This document shows positions 36,960 to 49,003 of a DNA stretch of 64,000 bases, in pieces (the first letter of the stretch is position 1; each line of letters opens with the position of its first letter). The notes beneath the pieces were generated by a model. It ran no database searches, was not told the DNA's origin, and saw nothing but the letters and a program-made list of their open reading frames with translations. A program made the position numbers and the translations under genes. This DNA comes from Belnapia moabensis DSM 16746. GTDB lineage: Bacteria > Pseudomonadota > Alphaproteobacteria > Acetobacterales > Acetobacteraceae. The DNA lies in assembly GCF_000745835.1 (NCBI RefSeq), contig NZ_JQKB01000003.1:62001-126000 (forward strand), in the 5' to 3' direction.

Positions 36960-37610
36960 TCAGCCCCGGCGATCGCCTCGCAGATAGGCAGTGAGCGCCA
37001 TCGCGTCCGGAAAGGCAAGGTCCGGCGCAGCGGCCTCCGGCCCGCCGTCATGCGCCGCGTTGCCGAGCAGCACGGCGGTGCAGCCGGCCCGGCGCGCCGC
37101 CTCCATGTCGAGGGCGGTGTCGCCGACATACCAGACCGCGCCGGCCGGCAGGCCGAGTGCCGGCAGCGCCATGCGGAAGGGCGTCGGGTCGGGCTTGTCC
37201 ACCGCCGCGTCGCCGGCACCGACCAGGATGCGGAACCGCGGCGCCCAGCCGAGATGCGCCGCCTCGGCCCGCAGCAAGGGCCCCTGCTTGTTGCTGATGA
37301 CGCCCTGCGGCAGGCCGAGCCCTGCAATGGCGGATACCGCCTCGCCGGCGCCCGGCATCGGCGTCAGCACGGCGAGGTGGCGGGCGCGGACCTCGGCATA
37401 GAAGACGTCCCTCGCCTCCTCCCAGTGCGCGCCGAACATCTCGGGGAAGGTCTCGCGCAGCGAGCGGCGAACGCGGCCCTTCACCTCCTCCAGCGTCCAT
37501 TGCGGCAGGCCGAAGCGGGCGAAGGCGGCGTTCAGCCCGGCGGCGATGGCGAGCCAGCCATCGACGAGGGTATTGTCCCAATCCCAGAGGATTCCCTGTG
37601 GCCGCGTCAC
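36960..37610 (-). CDS. HAD-superfamily hydrolase (phosphoglycolate phosphatase-like)
   Basis: 216 residues. HAD motif I DWDNTLVD (nucleophile Asp10 region), motif II in VISNKQG, motif III KPDPTPF and motif [10 protein letters not shown]. The helical cap fits subclass IA, as in phosphoglycolate phosphatases. Sits between dat and hfq in the leftward operon; its start overlaps the dat stop by 4 bases. Substrate not known. Confidence 0.87.
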   Translation of the reverse strand: MTRPQGILWDWDNTLVDGWLAIAAGLNAAFARFGLPQWTLEEVKGRVRRSLRETFPEMFGAHWEEARDVFYAEVRARHLAVLTPMPGAGEAVSAIAGLGLPQGVISNKQGPLLRAEAAHLGWAPRFRILVGAGDAAVDKPDPTPFRMALPALGLPAGAVWYVGDTALDMEAARRAGCTAVLLGNAAHDGGPEAAAPDLAFPDAMALTAYLRGDRRG

Positions 37611-38479
37611 GCCGCGTTCCTCAGATCGCCCTTCACATGCCGAGCGAAGAGATCGAAGAGGCGCCGCACCACCGGCCCGACCTTGCCGTCGCCAACCGGC
37701 TTGCCGTCGAGCGCGAGGATCGGCTTCACGAAGGAGGTCGCCGAGGTCAGGAAGGTCTCGCGGGCTCCCCTCGCCTCCTCCAGGCTGAATTCCCGCTCCT
37801 CGAAGCGCAGCCCCGCTGCCTGCATCTCGACCATCAGCGCGGCGCGGGTGCAGCCGGGGAGGATGATATGGTCAAGCTGCCGGGTGACGATGGCGCCCTC
37901 GGCATTGACGATCCAGAAGGTGGTGGCGGCACCCTCGGTCACCATCCCTGTCGTCTCGTCGTAGAGAATGGCCTCGATCGCTCCCTGCTCCCGCGCCGCC
38001 TGGCGGGCCAGGCAGTTGGGTAGCAGGTTGATCGACTTGATGTCGCGCCGCGCCCAGCGCAGGTCCGGAAGGGTGATGGCCTTGGCGCCCCAGCCATCGA
38101 CGCTGGCCGGATAGGGGGCGATGCGCTTCACCGTGACCACCAGTGCCGGCGGCACCGGTTGCCTCGGGAAGGCATGGTCGCGCCGGGCCACGCCGCGCGT
38201 CACCTGCATGTAGAGCAGCCCCTCCGTGACCCGGTTGCGACGGGCGACCTCGGCGAGGACATGGCGGAGGGCTGGGAGGCTCATCGGCATCGGCAGCTGG
38301 ATCTCGCCGAGCGAGCGCACCAGCCGGGCGAGGTGGCGCTCCTCGTCAATGAAGCGGCCGGCATGAAGGTGGACCACCTCGTAGATGCCGTCGCCGAACT
38401 GGTAGCCCCGGTCCTCGATATTCACCTCGGCCAGCCGCTGATCGACATAGCGGCCGTTGACGTAAGCGATGCGCGACAT
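37607..38479 (-). CDS. dat: D-amino-acid transaminase (class IV aminotransferase)
   Basis: 290 residues. YVNGRYVD and DRGYQFGDGIYEV at the N-terminus, LYMQVTRGVARRDHAFP and the PLP lysine in RRDIKSINLLPN, plus EGAATTFWIV. The QVTRG-x-x-x-RDH-x-FP motif distinguishes D-amino-acid transaminase from IlvE. It would interconvert D-alanine and D-glutamate for peptidoglycan. Located 32 bases after ntrX in the nitrogen-regulation run. Confidence 0.88.
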   Translation of the reverse strand: MSRIAYVNGRYVDQRLAEVNIEDRGYQFGDGIYEVVHLHAGRFIDEERHLARLVRSLGEIQLPMPMSLPALRHVLAEVARRNRVTEGLLYMQVTRGVARRDHAFPRQPVPPALVVTVKRIAPYPASVDGWGAKAITLPDLRWARRDIKSINLLPNCLARQAAREQGAIEAILYDETTGMVTEGAATTFWIVNAEGAIVTRQLDHIILPGCTRAALMVEMQAAGLRFEEREFSLEEARGARETFLTSATSFVKPILALDGKPVGDGKVGPVVRRLFDLFARHVKGDLRNAA

Positions 38480-38511
38480 GAAGGACCCCGGCTAACCGTT
38501 CCGGCAGGATG

Positions 38512-39921
38512 TCACAGGGCCGGCCCGGCCGGCACCCGGTCCTCGGCATGGACGCCGAGGAATTTCAGCTTCCGGTGCAGGGCGCTCCGCTCCATGCCGA
38601 CGAAATTGGCGGTGCGGCTGATATTGCCGCCGAAGCGGAGCAGCTGGGCTTCCAGATACTGCTTCTCGAACAGCTCGCGCGCCTCGCGCAGCGGAAGCGT
38701 CATGATCTCGGAGCTGCGGTCGAGCTTCAGCATGGCCGGCGCCGCCGAGCCCACCTCGGGCGGCAGCATCTCGGCCCGGATCGGCTCGCGCGCCTCGCCC
38801 GGTGCCATGATGAGCAGCCAGTCGATCAGGTTGCGCAGCTGCCGGACATTGCCCGGCCAGTCGTAGGCCTGGAGCGCGGCCATGGCATCCTCGGCCAGCT
38901 CGCGCGGCGGCATGCCGGAGGTGGCCCCGGAGCGGGTCATGAAGTGGCGGGCCAGCGCCGGCACGTCCTCCCGTCGCTCGCGCAGCGCCGGGATGCGCAG
39001 CGGCACCACGGCCAGGCGGTAGTAGAGATCCTCGCGGAAGCGGCCGGCCGCGATCTCGCCCTGGAGGTCGCGGTTGGTGGTGGCGATGACGCGGACATCG
39101 ACCTTCACCCGGGTCGCGCCGCCGATGCGCTCGAAGCCCTGCTCCTGCAGCGCCCGGACGATCTTGCCCTGGGTCTCGAGCGGCATGTCGGCCACCTCGT
39201 CCAACAGGAGCGTGCCGTTATGGGCGCGTTCCAACACGCCGGCGCGGCGCGGCGAGGCCTGGGCATCGGCACCGGCCTCCATGCCGAACAGCTCCTCCTC
39301 GAAGCGGGCGGGGTTCAACGTGGCGCAGTTGAGCGCAACGAAGGGCCCGTCGGCGCGGCGGGAGCGGGCATGGATCATCCGCGCCACCACCTCCTTCCCG
39401 GCCCCGGCCGGGCCGGCGATGAGCACCCGGCTGCCGGTGGGCGCCACCCGCTCGATCGCGGCGCGGAGCTGGGCGAGGCTGGCCGAGCTGCCGACCAGCT
39501 CCGTCTCCGGCCCGGCGCGCAGCCGCAGCTCGGAATTCTCTCGCCGGAGCCGGGCCGCCTCCAGCGCGCGGGCGACCACCAGCAGCAGCCGGTCGGAGTT
39601 GAAGGGCTTCTCGATGAAATCGTAGGCGCCCTGCTGGATCGCCCGGACCGCCGTCTCGATCGTCCCATGGCCGGAGATCATGACGACCGGGACCTGCGGC
39701 TCCTCCTTGTGGAGCTCCGCCAGGATCCCGAGCCCGTCCAGCTTCGAATTCTGCAGCCAGATGTCGAGCACCACCATGGACGGCCGGCGGTGCTTGAAGG
39801 CCGCCAGCGCCTGGTCGGAATTCGCCGCCTGCCGCGTCTCGTAGCCTTCGTCCGAGAGGATGCCCTCGATCAGCGCCCGGATGTCCGGCTCGTCATCCAC
39901 GATCAGGATTTCATGCGCCAT
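38512..39921 (-). CDS. ntrX: nitrogen assimilation response regulator NtrX
   Basis: 469 residues. Receiver with D53 in [11 protein letters not shown]+ domain with Walker A GPAGAGKE (170-177) and [10 protein letters not shown]; Fis-type helix-turn-helix at the C-terminus ([21 protein letters not shown], read here in parts). The sigma54-contacting GAFTGA loop is not present: the 211-231 segment reads [10 protein letters not shown] then [10 protein letters not shown]. Divergence of this loop occurs in NtrX proteins and suggests it may not activate sigma54 in the classical way. Overlaps ntrY by 11 bases. Confidence 0.93.
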   Translation of the reverse strand: MAHEILIVDDEPDIRALIEGILSDEGYETRQAANSDQALAAFKHRRPSMVVLDIWLQNSKLDGLGILAELHKEEPQVPVVMISGHGTIETAVRAIQQGAYDFIEKPFNSDRLLLVVARALEAARLRRENSELRLRAGPETELVGSSASLAQLRAAIERVAPTGSRVLIAGPAGAGKEVVARMIHARSRRADGPFVALNCATLNPARFEEELFGMEAGADAQASPRRAGVLERAHNGTLLLDEVADMPLETQGKIVRALQEQGFERIGGATRVKVDVRVIATTNRDLQGEIAAGRFREDLYYRLAVVPLRIPALRERREDVPALARHFMTRSGATSGMPPRELAEDAMAALQAYDWPGNVRQLRNLIDWLLIMAPGEAREPIRAEMLPPEVGSAAPAMLKLDRSSEIMTLPLREARELFEKQYLEAQLLRFGGNISRTANFVGMERSALHRKLKFLGVHAEDRVPAGPAL

Positions 39922-42231
39922 GCGCGCGCCTCATGCTGCCATCCGGCCAGGGTTCAGTCGTCTCGGTCTCCGTGCCGGCCGGGCGCTCCGCCATGCGGTC
40001 GGCCCCGGGTCGCCACGGCAGGGTGAGAACGGCCCGGGCACCACCGCGTCCCGAGCCGGCCTCGCGGGGACGGTCCTCCAACCCCAGCCTGCCTCCATGG
40101 TCCTCCATGATCTTCTTCACGATGGCAAGGCCGAGACCGGTTCCTTTCGGTTTGTGAGTCACATAAGGCTCGGTCAGGCGGTCCCGCTCGTCCCCCTGGG
40201 GCAGACCGACTCCGTCGTCCTCGATCGCGATGGCGACACTTTCCTCGCCCTGCTCTATGCGCACGGTGATGTGTCCGAAGACTTGGCCAGGGTCGTGGCC
40301 TGCGTCCCGCTCGGCCTGGGCGCGCATGGTGACGGCGTCGGCGGCGTTCATCAGTAAGTTAGTCAGCGCCTGACCGAGCAGGCGGCGGTCGCAGGCGACC
40401 AGCGGACCGCGCAGCCCCTCGGGCAGCTGGACCTCGTAGCGGATGCTGGGATGCGCGTCCCGTTGCAGCACCAGCGCCTCGCGCAGCACCTGGGAGAGAT
40501 CCTCCGGCCGGATCACCGGCTGGGGCATGCGGGCGAAGGCGGAGAACTCGTCCACCATCCGACCGATATCGCCGACTTGGCGGACGATCGTATCGGTGCA
40601 GGCAACGAAGGTCTCCGGGTCGTTGCTGATCTGCTTGAGGTAGCGCCGCTTCAGCCGCTCGGCCGAGAGCTGGATCGGGGTCAGCGGATTCTTGATCTCG
40701 TGGGCGATGCGCCGCGCGACATCGGCCCAGGCCGCCTTGCGCTGGGCCGAGAGCAGCTCGGTGATGTCGTCGAAGGTGAGGACGAAGCCGGCGATCTCCC
40801 CCTGCCCACCCGCCTGCCGTTCCTCGCCGATCTGGGCGAGCAGGGTGCGGCGGTTGCTCGGGGGCCCGATGCGGATCTCGGCGGTGCGCTCGGCGCCGCC
40901 GGCGAGCAGGGGCGCGAATTCCGGCACAACCTCGGCCATCGGCCGGCCGATGGCGGCGTCGAGCTCGATGCCGAGCAGCTCGCTCGCCCTTCGGTTCGGC
41001 AGGTTGATGCGCCCATCCGTCTCGAGGCCGATGACGCCGGCCGAGACGCCGGCCAGCACCGTCTCGGTGAAGCGGCGCCGGTCGTCGATCTGGCGATAGG
41101 CCTGGAGCAGTTCCGAGCGCTGCGCCGCGAGCTGGTTAGTCATGCGGTTGAACGCGCGGGCGAGGCTGGCGATCTCCTCGTCGGCTGCGCCCTCCTCGAC
41201 ACGGGTGGCGAGGTCGCCCCCCCTCACCCGCTCGGCGGCGACGATCAGCCGCCCGATCGGCCGGGCCAGCTGGTTGGCGAGCACCAGCCCGATCAGCACT
41301 GCCGCGAGCAGCACCAGCAGCGCAGCGATGGCGAAGATCATGACGAAGGTGATCTGGAGGCCGGAGCGGTTGCTGTCGAGCTCGACATATTCCGCGACCG
41401 CCTTCTCGACCGAGCGCTGGTGCGCCAGCACCGTGGCATCGAGCGGCCGGCCAATCAGCAGCATCCAACCCTGGCCGAAATCGAGCGCGACCACGGCCCG
41501 TACCCGGTCCTCGGCCGGCAGCACCGCGACGTCGCCGAGCCTCGCCTGGGCGATGGCATCCTCGGGCGGCGGGTCGAGGGTGAAGCTCGTCGTATAGCCG
41601 GCATGGGCGACGACCTGCTGGGTCGCCGGGTCGAAGACCACGGCCTCGGTCAGGTTCCGTAGCGCGGTATGGGTCGCCAGGACGCGGGCGAAGGCGAGGC
41701 CGTTGTCGGGCAGCAGGACGCGGGCGCGGGAGAGGTCGGCCGCCATCGCCAGCGCATCGCCGCGGATGGTGTTGCGGTGCTCCTCGAGGTAGCCGCGGCT
41801 GGCCTGGAGGCTCGCCTCCAGCGCCGTCCGCACCCGGTCGCTGAACCAGGTCTCGATGCCGAGGTTGAAGAAGAGGGCGGCGAAGGCGGCGACCAGCATC
41901 GCCGGCACCACGGCGACGACGCCGAAGAGCAGCACCAGCCGCACATGCAGGCGCGAGCCGGCCGAGCCCCGGCGCCGCTCCGCCCAGACGCGGACCAGCC
42001 GCCCGGCCAGGGAGGCCATCAGCAGCAGCAGCACCGCCGCGTTGACCAGCACCAGCCCGACCACGGCGCCGGGCTTGGTCGGGCCGAGCGGGCTGCCATC
42101 CGACAGCACGGAGAAGGTGGCCACGCCGAGCAGCAGGGCGCTGACCGCAAGGCCGAGGGTCATCCCCCGGCCCAGCAGCACATCCGCGATGCGGCGGGGC
42201 AGGCCGCGCTGGCGCGGCTCGCCGGCAGCCA

Positions 42232-42232
<1 letters not shown>
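39911..42232 (-). CDS. ntrY: nitrogen-regulation sensor histidine kinase NtrY
   Basis: 773 residues. Three N-terminal membrane segments, a long periplasmic region (about 125-290), another membrane segment, then HAMP (LANQLARPIGRL), PAS, HisKA with RRIAHEIKNPLTPIQ, and HATPase_c (LMNAADAV, DDGVGLP, GTGLGLAIVKK). Senses an extracytoplasmic or redox signal and phosphorylates NtrX. The ATG shares one base with the ntrC stop. Confidence 0.95.
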
Positions 42233-43667
<1,435 letters not shown>

Positions 43668-43671
<4 letters not shown>

Positions 43672-44819
43672 GAACGATCCATCTGCTTGGCATCGGGGCG
43701 CGGCCCCGCCGGCGGCATGGCCAGCGAAAGGCGGAAGATGGTGCGGCCGGGGCGGCTGTCGCATTCGATCAGCCCGCCCTGGTCGGCGACCAGCTTGGCT
43801 ACCAGCGCGAGGCCGAGCCCCTGCCCGCCCCGCTTGGTGGTGACGAAGGGCTCGAAGAGCGTGGCGCGGACGGCCTCTGGGATACCCGGGCCGTTATCGC
43901 GCACGATGACCTGGAGCGGCACATGCACGCGCTCTTTGCTGCCGGGGACGGCGATGCGGACGCCGTGGTGATAGGCGGTGGCGAGAATGATCTCACCCCC
44001 AAGCGGGTCGACCGCCTCTGCGGCGTTCTTGACGAGGTTCAGCAGGATCTGCACGAGCTGGTCGCGGTTGCCCCAAACCGGGGGCAGCGAGGGGTCGTAA
44101 TCCTCGACGATACGGAGATGCGCAGCGAAGCCCGTCTGCGCCACGCGCCGCACATGGTCGAGCACCTGATGGATGTTGACCGGGGCCAGCTCCACAGGGT
44201 GGTCGGAGAACATGTCCATCCGGTCGACCAGGTTGCGGATTCGGTCGGCCTCGTCCTGGATGAGCAGGCAGAGCTCGCGGTCGGGCTCGGAGGCGCCCTG
44301 TTCGAGGAGCTGCGCGGCGCCGCGGATGCCCGACAGCGGGTTCTTCACCTCATGGGCGAGCATCTCCGCCATGGCGGAGGCGCCGCGGGCGGCGCCCAGG
44401 AAGTTCAGCTGGCGGTTCATCATCTGTGCGGTCGAGCCGTCCTGCAGGGTCAGGACGACGGCGCCGGGCATCTCCGGCAGCGGGGCGCCATGGGCGGCGA
44501 CGCCGCGGCGGTTGAGGCGGGGGCTGTCAAGCGTCAGATCGTGGTCGGAGACCGGCGCCTCATGCTGGCGGACCTGGGCGAGCAGGGCGAAGAGCCGGCT
44601 GTCGGGCGGCAGCAGGTCGCCGAGGCGGAGCACGGCGAGCGAGCCGAAGGAGAGCTGAAAGAACAGCTCGGCCGCCGGGTTGGCGTAGCGGAAGCGGTCC
44701 TCGGCATCGATCACCACGGCCGGCATCGGCAAGGCGGCGAGGATGGCGGCAGAGTCCGGCAGCGGTGTGCTGCGGGCCGGCAGGGGCATGACCCGGGCGC
44801 GGGTGGCGAGGCTGTTCAT
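43668..44819 (-). CDS. ntrB: nitrogen regulation sensor kinase/phosphatase NtrB
   Basis: 383 residues, no membrane segment. PAS domain (25-130), HisKA with His156 in [17 protein letters not shown], HATPase_c with [17 protein letters not shown] and [10 protein letters not shown]. It phosphorylates or dephosphorylates NtrC depending on PII. Overlaps dusB by 4 bases. Confidence 0.95.
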
Positions 44820-45931
44820 GCGGCGATCCGCTCCGTGCCGTCGCCTTGGCCCTGGGCGTGGAAGCGGGCGCGGGCGGCCTCCAGCCCGAGATCGAGCAGG
44901 GGCTGGTAGAAGCCCTCGATCAGCCGGATCACCTCCTCCGCTGTCTCCACCTGGTTGACCTGCGAGCGGAAATCGGCCGAGCCCGGCAGGCCCTTGGAAT
45001 ACCAGGCGATGTGCTTGCGGGCGAGGCGGAGGCCGGTCTGGGTGCCATGGTGCGAGAGCATGTCCGCGTAATGCTCCAGGAGGATGGCGAGCTGCTCGGC
45101 GAGGCTGGGCTCGGCCGGCGTCTCGCCGGTGCGGAGGTACTCGGCCACCTGACGGGGGAGCCAGGGGCGGCCATAGCAGCCGCGGCCGATCATCACCCCA
45201 TCGGCGCCGGAGAGGCGGAGGGCCTCGGCGGCGTGCTCGGGGGTCAGGATGTCGCCATTGGCAAGGACGGGGATGGAGACGGCCTCCTTCACCCCGCGGA
45301 TGAAAGCCCAGTCAGCTTTGCCGGTGTAGAGCATCTGGCGGGTGCGGCCGTGGATGGTCACCAGCCGGATGCCGCAGGCCTCGGCGATGCGGGCGAGCTT
45401 CGGAGCATTGAGCGAGCTGTGGTCCCAGCCCATGCGCATCTTGAGGGTGACGGGGACCGTGACCGCCTTCACCACCGCCTCGAGGATGGCGGCGGCGCGG
45501 GTCTCGTCGCGCATCAGGGCGCTGCCGGCCTGCTGGCCGAGCGCGACCTTCTTCACCGGGCAGCCGAAATTGATGTCGATGATGGCGGCGCCGCGGTCGG
45601 CGGCGAGGCGGGCGGCCTCGGCCATGACCGAGGGCTCGCAGCCGGCCAGCTGGACGGCGGAGGGGGCGCCGAAGCCATCCACCTCGGCCATCTTCAGCGT
45701 CTGCCGGTTCTCCCGGACCATGGCCTGGGAGGCGATCATCTCACTCACCACCATGCCCGTGCCGAGGCGGCGGGCGAGGCGGCGGAAGGGCAGGTCCGTC
45801 ACGCCGGACATGGGGGCGAGGTAAATGGGCGTGTCGATGCGGACATCACCCACCATGATGGGGGGCAAACCGCCCGATTCAGGGGCATTCGCCGCCGAAT
45901 GGGCCTGGGAGTCGGGCATGGTCATGCTCAT
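44816..45931 (-). CDS. dusB: tRNA-dihydrouridine synthase DusB
   Basis: 371 residues. FMN TIM barrel with YLAPMSGVTDLPFR, catalytic Cys124 in INFGCPVKKV, KMRMGWD, HGRTRQ and NGDI. Reduces uridines in the tRNA D-loop. This is the alphaproteobacterial nifR3 position, first gene of the ntr run. Several in-frame ATGs lie within the first five codons. Divergent from ispDF. Confidence 0.95.
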   Translation of the reverse strand: MSMTMPDSQAHSAANAPESGGLPPIMVGDVRIDTPIYLAPMSGVTDLPFRRLARRLGTGMVVSEMIASQAMVRENRQTLKMAEVDGFGAPSAVQLAGCEPSVMAEAARLAADRGAAIIDINFGCPVKKVALGQQAGSALMRDETRAAAILEAVVKAVTVPVTLKMRMGWDHSSLNAPKLARIAEACGIRLVTIHGRTRQMLYTGKADWAFIRGVKEAVSIPVLANGDILTPEHAAEALRLSGADGVMIGRGCYGRPWLPRQVAEYLRTGETPAEPSLAEQLAILLEHYADMLSHHGTQTGLRLARKHIAWYSKGLPGSADFRSQVNQVETAEEVIRLIEGFYQPLLDLGLEAARARFHAQGQGDGTERIAA

Positions 45932-46041
45932 GATTTGGGCAAACTAGGGGAACTGCCCTGTTTCGGCAACGCCTGCCGGGGCACTTCGCCGAGAAACGTA
46001 CCAATTTTTGCCGCGACAGCGTTATGGGCTAGAAGCGGGCG

Positions 46042-47187
46042 ATGAGCATCGCCGCCCTCCTGATGACCGCCGGCAGCGGCACGCGCTTCGGCGCCGCCGC
46101 GCCCAAGCAATATCTGCCCTTGCTGGGGCGCCCCGTCATCCGCCATGCCGCGGAGGCGCTGCTGGCGGAGGGGCTGGTCGATATCCTGCTGCCGGTCTGT
46201 GCCGCCGGGGAGGAGGCGCGAATCGCGGCGCTGCTCGACGGGTTGCCGGTGCTGCCCGCGGTGGTAGGCGGGGCGACGCGGCAGGCGAGCGTCCGCGCCG
46301 GGCTGGAGGCGCTGGCCGGACGGGGGCCCGAGGTGGTGCTGGTGCATGACGCGGCGCGGCCGGTGGTGCCGAGGGGGACCATTCCTTCCGTTCTTGAGGC
46401 ATTGAAGAGTGCGCCGGGGGCGATTCCGGCCCAGCCGGTGGCGGATACGCTGAAGCGGGGCGACGGCGCCGTCATCCTCGAGACGGTGGCGCGGGCGGGG
46501 CTGTATCGGGCGCAGACGCCGCAGGGGTTCCGGTTCGGGGCCTTGCTAGCGGCACATCGGGCGGCGGGTGGCGAGGCGACGGACGATGCGCAGCTGCTGG
46601 AGATCGCGGGCGAGAGGGTGGTGCTGGTGGCGGGATCGGAGACGAATGTGAAGATCACCTTCCCCGAGGATCTGGAGCGGGTAGCGGGCCAGGTGCAGGC
46701 GCGGCTGGTGCCGCGGGTCGGCACCGGTTTCGACGTGCACCGGACCGAAGTGGGGCGGAAGATGGTGCTCTGCGGCGTGGTCGTGCCCTGTGAGTTCGGG
46801 CTGGAGGGGCATTCGGATGCGGATGTCGGCATCCATGCCTTGTGCGACGCGATCTATGGGGCGCTGGCAGAGGGCGATATCGGGCGGTGGTTCCCGCCCT
46901 CCGAGATGCGGTGGAAGGACGCGGACAGCGCGCAATTCCTCCGCCATGCCGCGGGGCGGGTGGCGGCGCGGGGCGGCGTCATCGCCAATGTGGATGTGAC
47001 GATCCTCTGCGAGCGGCCAAAGATCGGGCCGCATCGCGAGGCGATGCAGGCGCGGCTGGCGGAGCTCATGCGCGTCGATCCAGGGATCGTCGGCGTGAAG
47101 GCGACGACGACCGAGCGGCTCGGCTTCACCGGGCGGGGGGAAGGGATTGCGGCGCAGGCGGCGGCGATGGTGCTGGTGCCGGGTTGA
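46042..47187 (+). CDS. ispDF: bifunctional IspD/IspF (MEP cytidylyltransferase / MECDP synthase)
   Basis: 381 residues. N-terminal IspD (1-220) with MTAGSGTRFGAAAPKQYL, VHDAARP and a KRGD-x loop; C-terminal IspF (about 225-381) with the zinc ligands in GTGFDVHR (Asp231, His233), EGHSDADV and ATTTERLGFTGRGEGI. The two catalyse non-adjacent steps of the non-mevalonate isoprenoid pathway. Fusion is common in alphaproteobacteria. Divergent from dusB, 110 bases apart. Confidence 0.97.
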   Translation: MSIAALLMTAGSGTRFGAAAPKQYLPLLGRPVIRHAAEALLAEGLVDILLPVCAAGEEARIAALLDGLPVLPAVVGGATRQASVRAGLEALAGRGPEVVLVHDAARPVVPRGTIPSVLEALKSAPGAIPAQPVADTLKRGDGAVILETVARAGLYRAQTPQGFRFGALLAAHRAAGGEATDDAQLLEIAGERVVLVAGSETNVKITFPEDLERVAGQVQARLVPRVGTGFDVHRTEVGRKMVLCGVVVPCEFGLEGHSDADVGIHALCDAIYGALAEGDIGRWFPPSEMRWKDADSAQFLRHAAGRVAARGGVIANVDVTILCERPKIGPHREAMQARLAELMRVDPGIVGVKATTTERLGFTGRGEGIAAQAAAMVLVPG

Positions 47188-47403
47188 AGGGCTTTAAGCC
47201 GCTTCAAATCGACGGGTGTCATGGGTGAGGATAGCAGCGCAAGCGGTTGATCTTGCAGCATTCATCCTTGGTAGATTTTTAAGATTTGAGGGTTTTAGGC
47301 GCCTCCCGGCCACTGGCTGCGGCTGCGGCCTTCGGCAATTCGGAACATAACGGAAACAGTTGGCGAAGAGCAAGGATGGCTCGGCACCCCTGCCCCGCCG
47401 CCT

Positions 47404-47808
47404 TCATGCGACTTCCTGGCGCTCGACGACTTCCTCGGCGGCCTGGCGCAGCTCGACCACCTTGTCGGAGAGGGTGGATTCGGCGGTGAACTCGACGGCG
47501 CAGACGACCTGGGAGAGGTTCACCGTCGCCTCCACCGCGCCGGGGACCGGGGCGCCAAGATAGTGCTTCGACTGCCAGGCGACATCGGCGAGGCTCGGCA
47601 CGCCGGCATGGTCGAGCAACAGGTCGAGCAGGATGGTGCCGTCCTCGGCGATATGGGCGGCGCGGAGGCCGGCCACGCGCAGCACGTCGCCGGTCGTCAG
47701 CAGCAGGCCGAAATGGCCCTTCGTCGCGCCGAGCATGCGCTGGACGAACCAGGCGGGGAGCAGCTCGGCATCGGTGGCGGGGTCGGCGAGGCGGGTCCAG
47801 CGGGGCAT
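47404..47808 (-). CDS. hypothetical protein, 134 residues
   Basis: I do not recognise a family. The sequence is compositionally protein-like for this genome. It has no signal peptide or membrane segment, an FVQRMLGATKGHFG core, predicted beta strands in the middle (GTILLDLLLDHAG, VEATVNLSQVVCAVEF) and a Glu/Val-rich helical end (VVELRQAAEEVVERQE). Single gene facing ispDF across a 216-base gap with no recognisable signals, and divergent from the SHOCT-domain gene. Confidence 0.6.
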   Translation of the reverse strand: MPRWTRLADPATDAELLPAWFVQRMLGATKGHFGLLLTTGDVLRVAGLRAAHIAEDGTILLDLLLDHAGVPSLADVAWQSKHYLGAPVPGAVEATVNLSQVVCAVEFTAESTLSDKVVELRQAAEEVVERQEVA

Positions 47809-47891
47809 GCGGCACTCCGGGGGGATCAGGGTCGTAACGCCGCTGGGACGTGACTGTTCGCCGGGGAAAGGTTCTGGCAGGGCTCGGGGCC

Positions 47892-48668
47892 ATGGATGGA
47901 GCGATGGCGATGCGGGAATTGACCGGGGCCGGGGAGCGGCAGGTGGCGGCGATCGCGGCGCGGCATGGCGTCGGCCAGGAGGCGGCGCTGGTGCTGCTGC
48001 ATGCGCTGGCGGCGGGCGGCGGGACCATGGCGCAGTTCAGCCATCCGGACCTGGGCGGCATGGGGCAGTGGTCGCAGGGCGGGATGGTGATGGTCGGCGA
48101 CATGTTCAACCAAGCGCTCAAGGCGCGGGTGGATGCGCTGTGCCGGGACCTGGCGGCGGTGCTGCGGGGGGCGGAGGCAGTCTTTACCGAGGCGGCAGCG
48201 CCGGCGGATGTGCAGGGCAGGTGGTGGCCAGGGGAATTGGGCAGCCCGGCGGCGAGCGGGACGCAGAACGGGATGGGCTATGCCCTCTTCCCGGCGGCGC
48301 GGCGGCTGGCGGTGCGGCAGGAGGGGCGGGTGCGGCTCTTCGATACCGGGGAGCACCGGATCAGCGGGGTGTCGCAGCAGCAGGGCTCGGGGCAGGTGCT
48401 GGCCTTTAGCGGCGACAGGGGGGAGGTCAGGCTGGAGGGCCTGCGGGAGGTAGGAGGCGACAAGGTCCCTGCCCCGGCGTTCGGCCTGGCTCCGTCCCCT
48501 GGCCAGGGCCCTTCCCTCGGTCCGGCGCCGGCGGAGGCTTCGCCCGCCGCATCGGCCGGGGGCGATCCGATCCTGCTGATCCGGCGGCTGGCGGAGCTGC
48601 ATCGGCAGGGTGTGCTGACCGAAGCGGAATTCCAGGCGAAGAAGACGGAGTTGCTGGGGCGGCTTTGA
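47892..48668 (+). CDS. SHOCT-domain protein
   Basis: 258 residues. The last 30 residues (LIRRLAELHRQGVLTEAEF then QAKKTELLGRL) form a SHOCT motif, a short C-terminal module found on many bacterial proteins. The rest is Gly/Ala-rich with a GGMGQWSQGGMVMVGDMF stretch and a Pro-rich linker (about 195-220). Function unknown; SHOCT may mediate oligomerisation. Starts at 47850 (GTG) or 47904 (ATG) are also possible because no ribosome site is decisive. Convergent with cutA: 3 bases between stops. Confidence 0.7.
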   Translation: MDGAMAMRELTGAGERQVAAIAARHGVGQEAALVLLHALAAGGGTMAQFSHPDLGGMGQWSQGGMVMVGDMFNQALKARVDALCRDLAAVLRGAEAVFTEAAAPADVQGRWWPGELGSPAASGTQNGMGYALFPAARRLAVRQEGRVRLFDTGEHRISGVSQQQGSGQVLAFSGDRGEVRLEGLREVGGDKVPAPAFGLAPSPGQGPSLGPAPAEASPAASAGGDPILLIRRLAELHRQGVLTEAEFQAKKTELLGRL

Positions 48669-48671
48669 GGC

Positions 48672-49001
48672 TCAGCCGGCCGCCTGCTGCCTGATCCAGG
48701 CGAAGAAGTCGGCATCGCCCGTGGTGGCCGGCAAGGCGAGAATGGCGGGCAGGTCGTAGCTGTGGAGGTGGCGGATGCGGGCGCGCAGCGCCTCGAAGCG
48801 GCTGGCGGTGGTCTTGAGAATGAAGGCTGACTCGGGGTCTTCCTTCACCTCGCCTTCCCAGCGGTAGATGGCGACATGGCCGGGGAGGAGGTTGGCGCAG
48901 GCGGCCAGGCGCTCCTCCACCAGCGTCCGGCCGATGCGGCGGGCTTCCTCCGCATCGGCCGCGGTGACGTAGACCCAGAGGATAGGGTCTTCCGCTTCCA
49001 T
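48672..49001 (-). CDS. cutA: divalent-cation tolerance protein CutA
   Basis: 109 residues. VYVTAADAEEARRIGRTLVEERLAACANL (read as separate motifs VYVT and RLAACANL), YRWEGEV, SAFILKTT and HSYDLPAI are consensus. CutA forms trimers resembling PII and is linked to copper tolerance in E. coli. It starts 2 bases after the stop of the thiolase gene and may be cotranscribed with it. Confidence 0.93.
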   Translation of the reverse strand: MEAEDPILWVYVTAADAEEARRIGRTLVEERLAACANLLPGHVAIYRWEGEVKEDPESAFILKTTASRFEALRARIRHLHSYDLPAILALPATTGDADFFAWIRQQAAG

Positions 49002-49003
49002 CC

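Noticed and set aside
47188-47403. Possible small gene or operator in the gap after ispDF
   Set aside because: No frame with a ribosome site, no convincing palindrome (a GAAC...GTTC SOS box was looked for and not found) and no hairpin terminator beyond a 5-bp stem.
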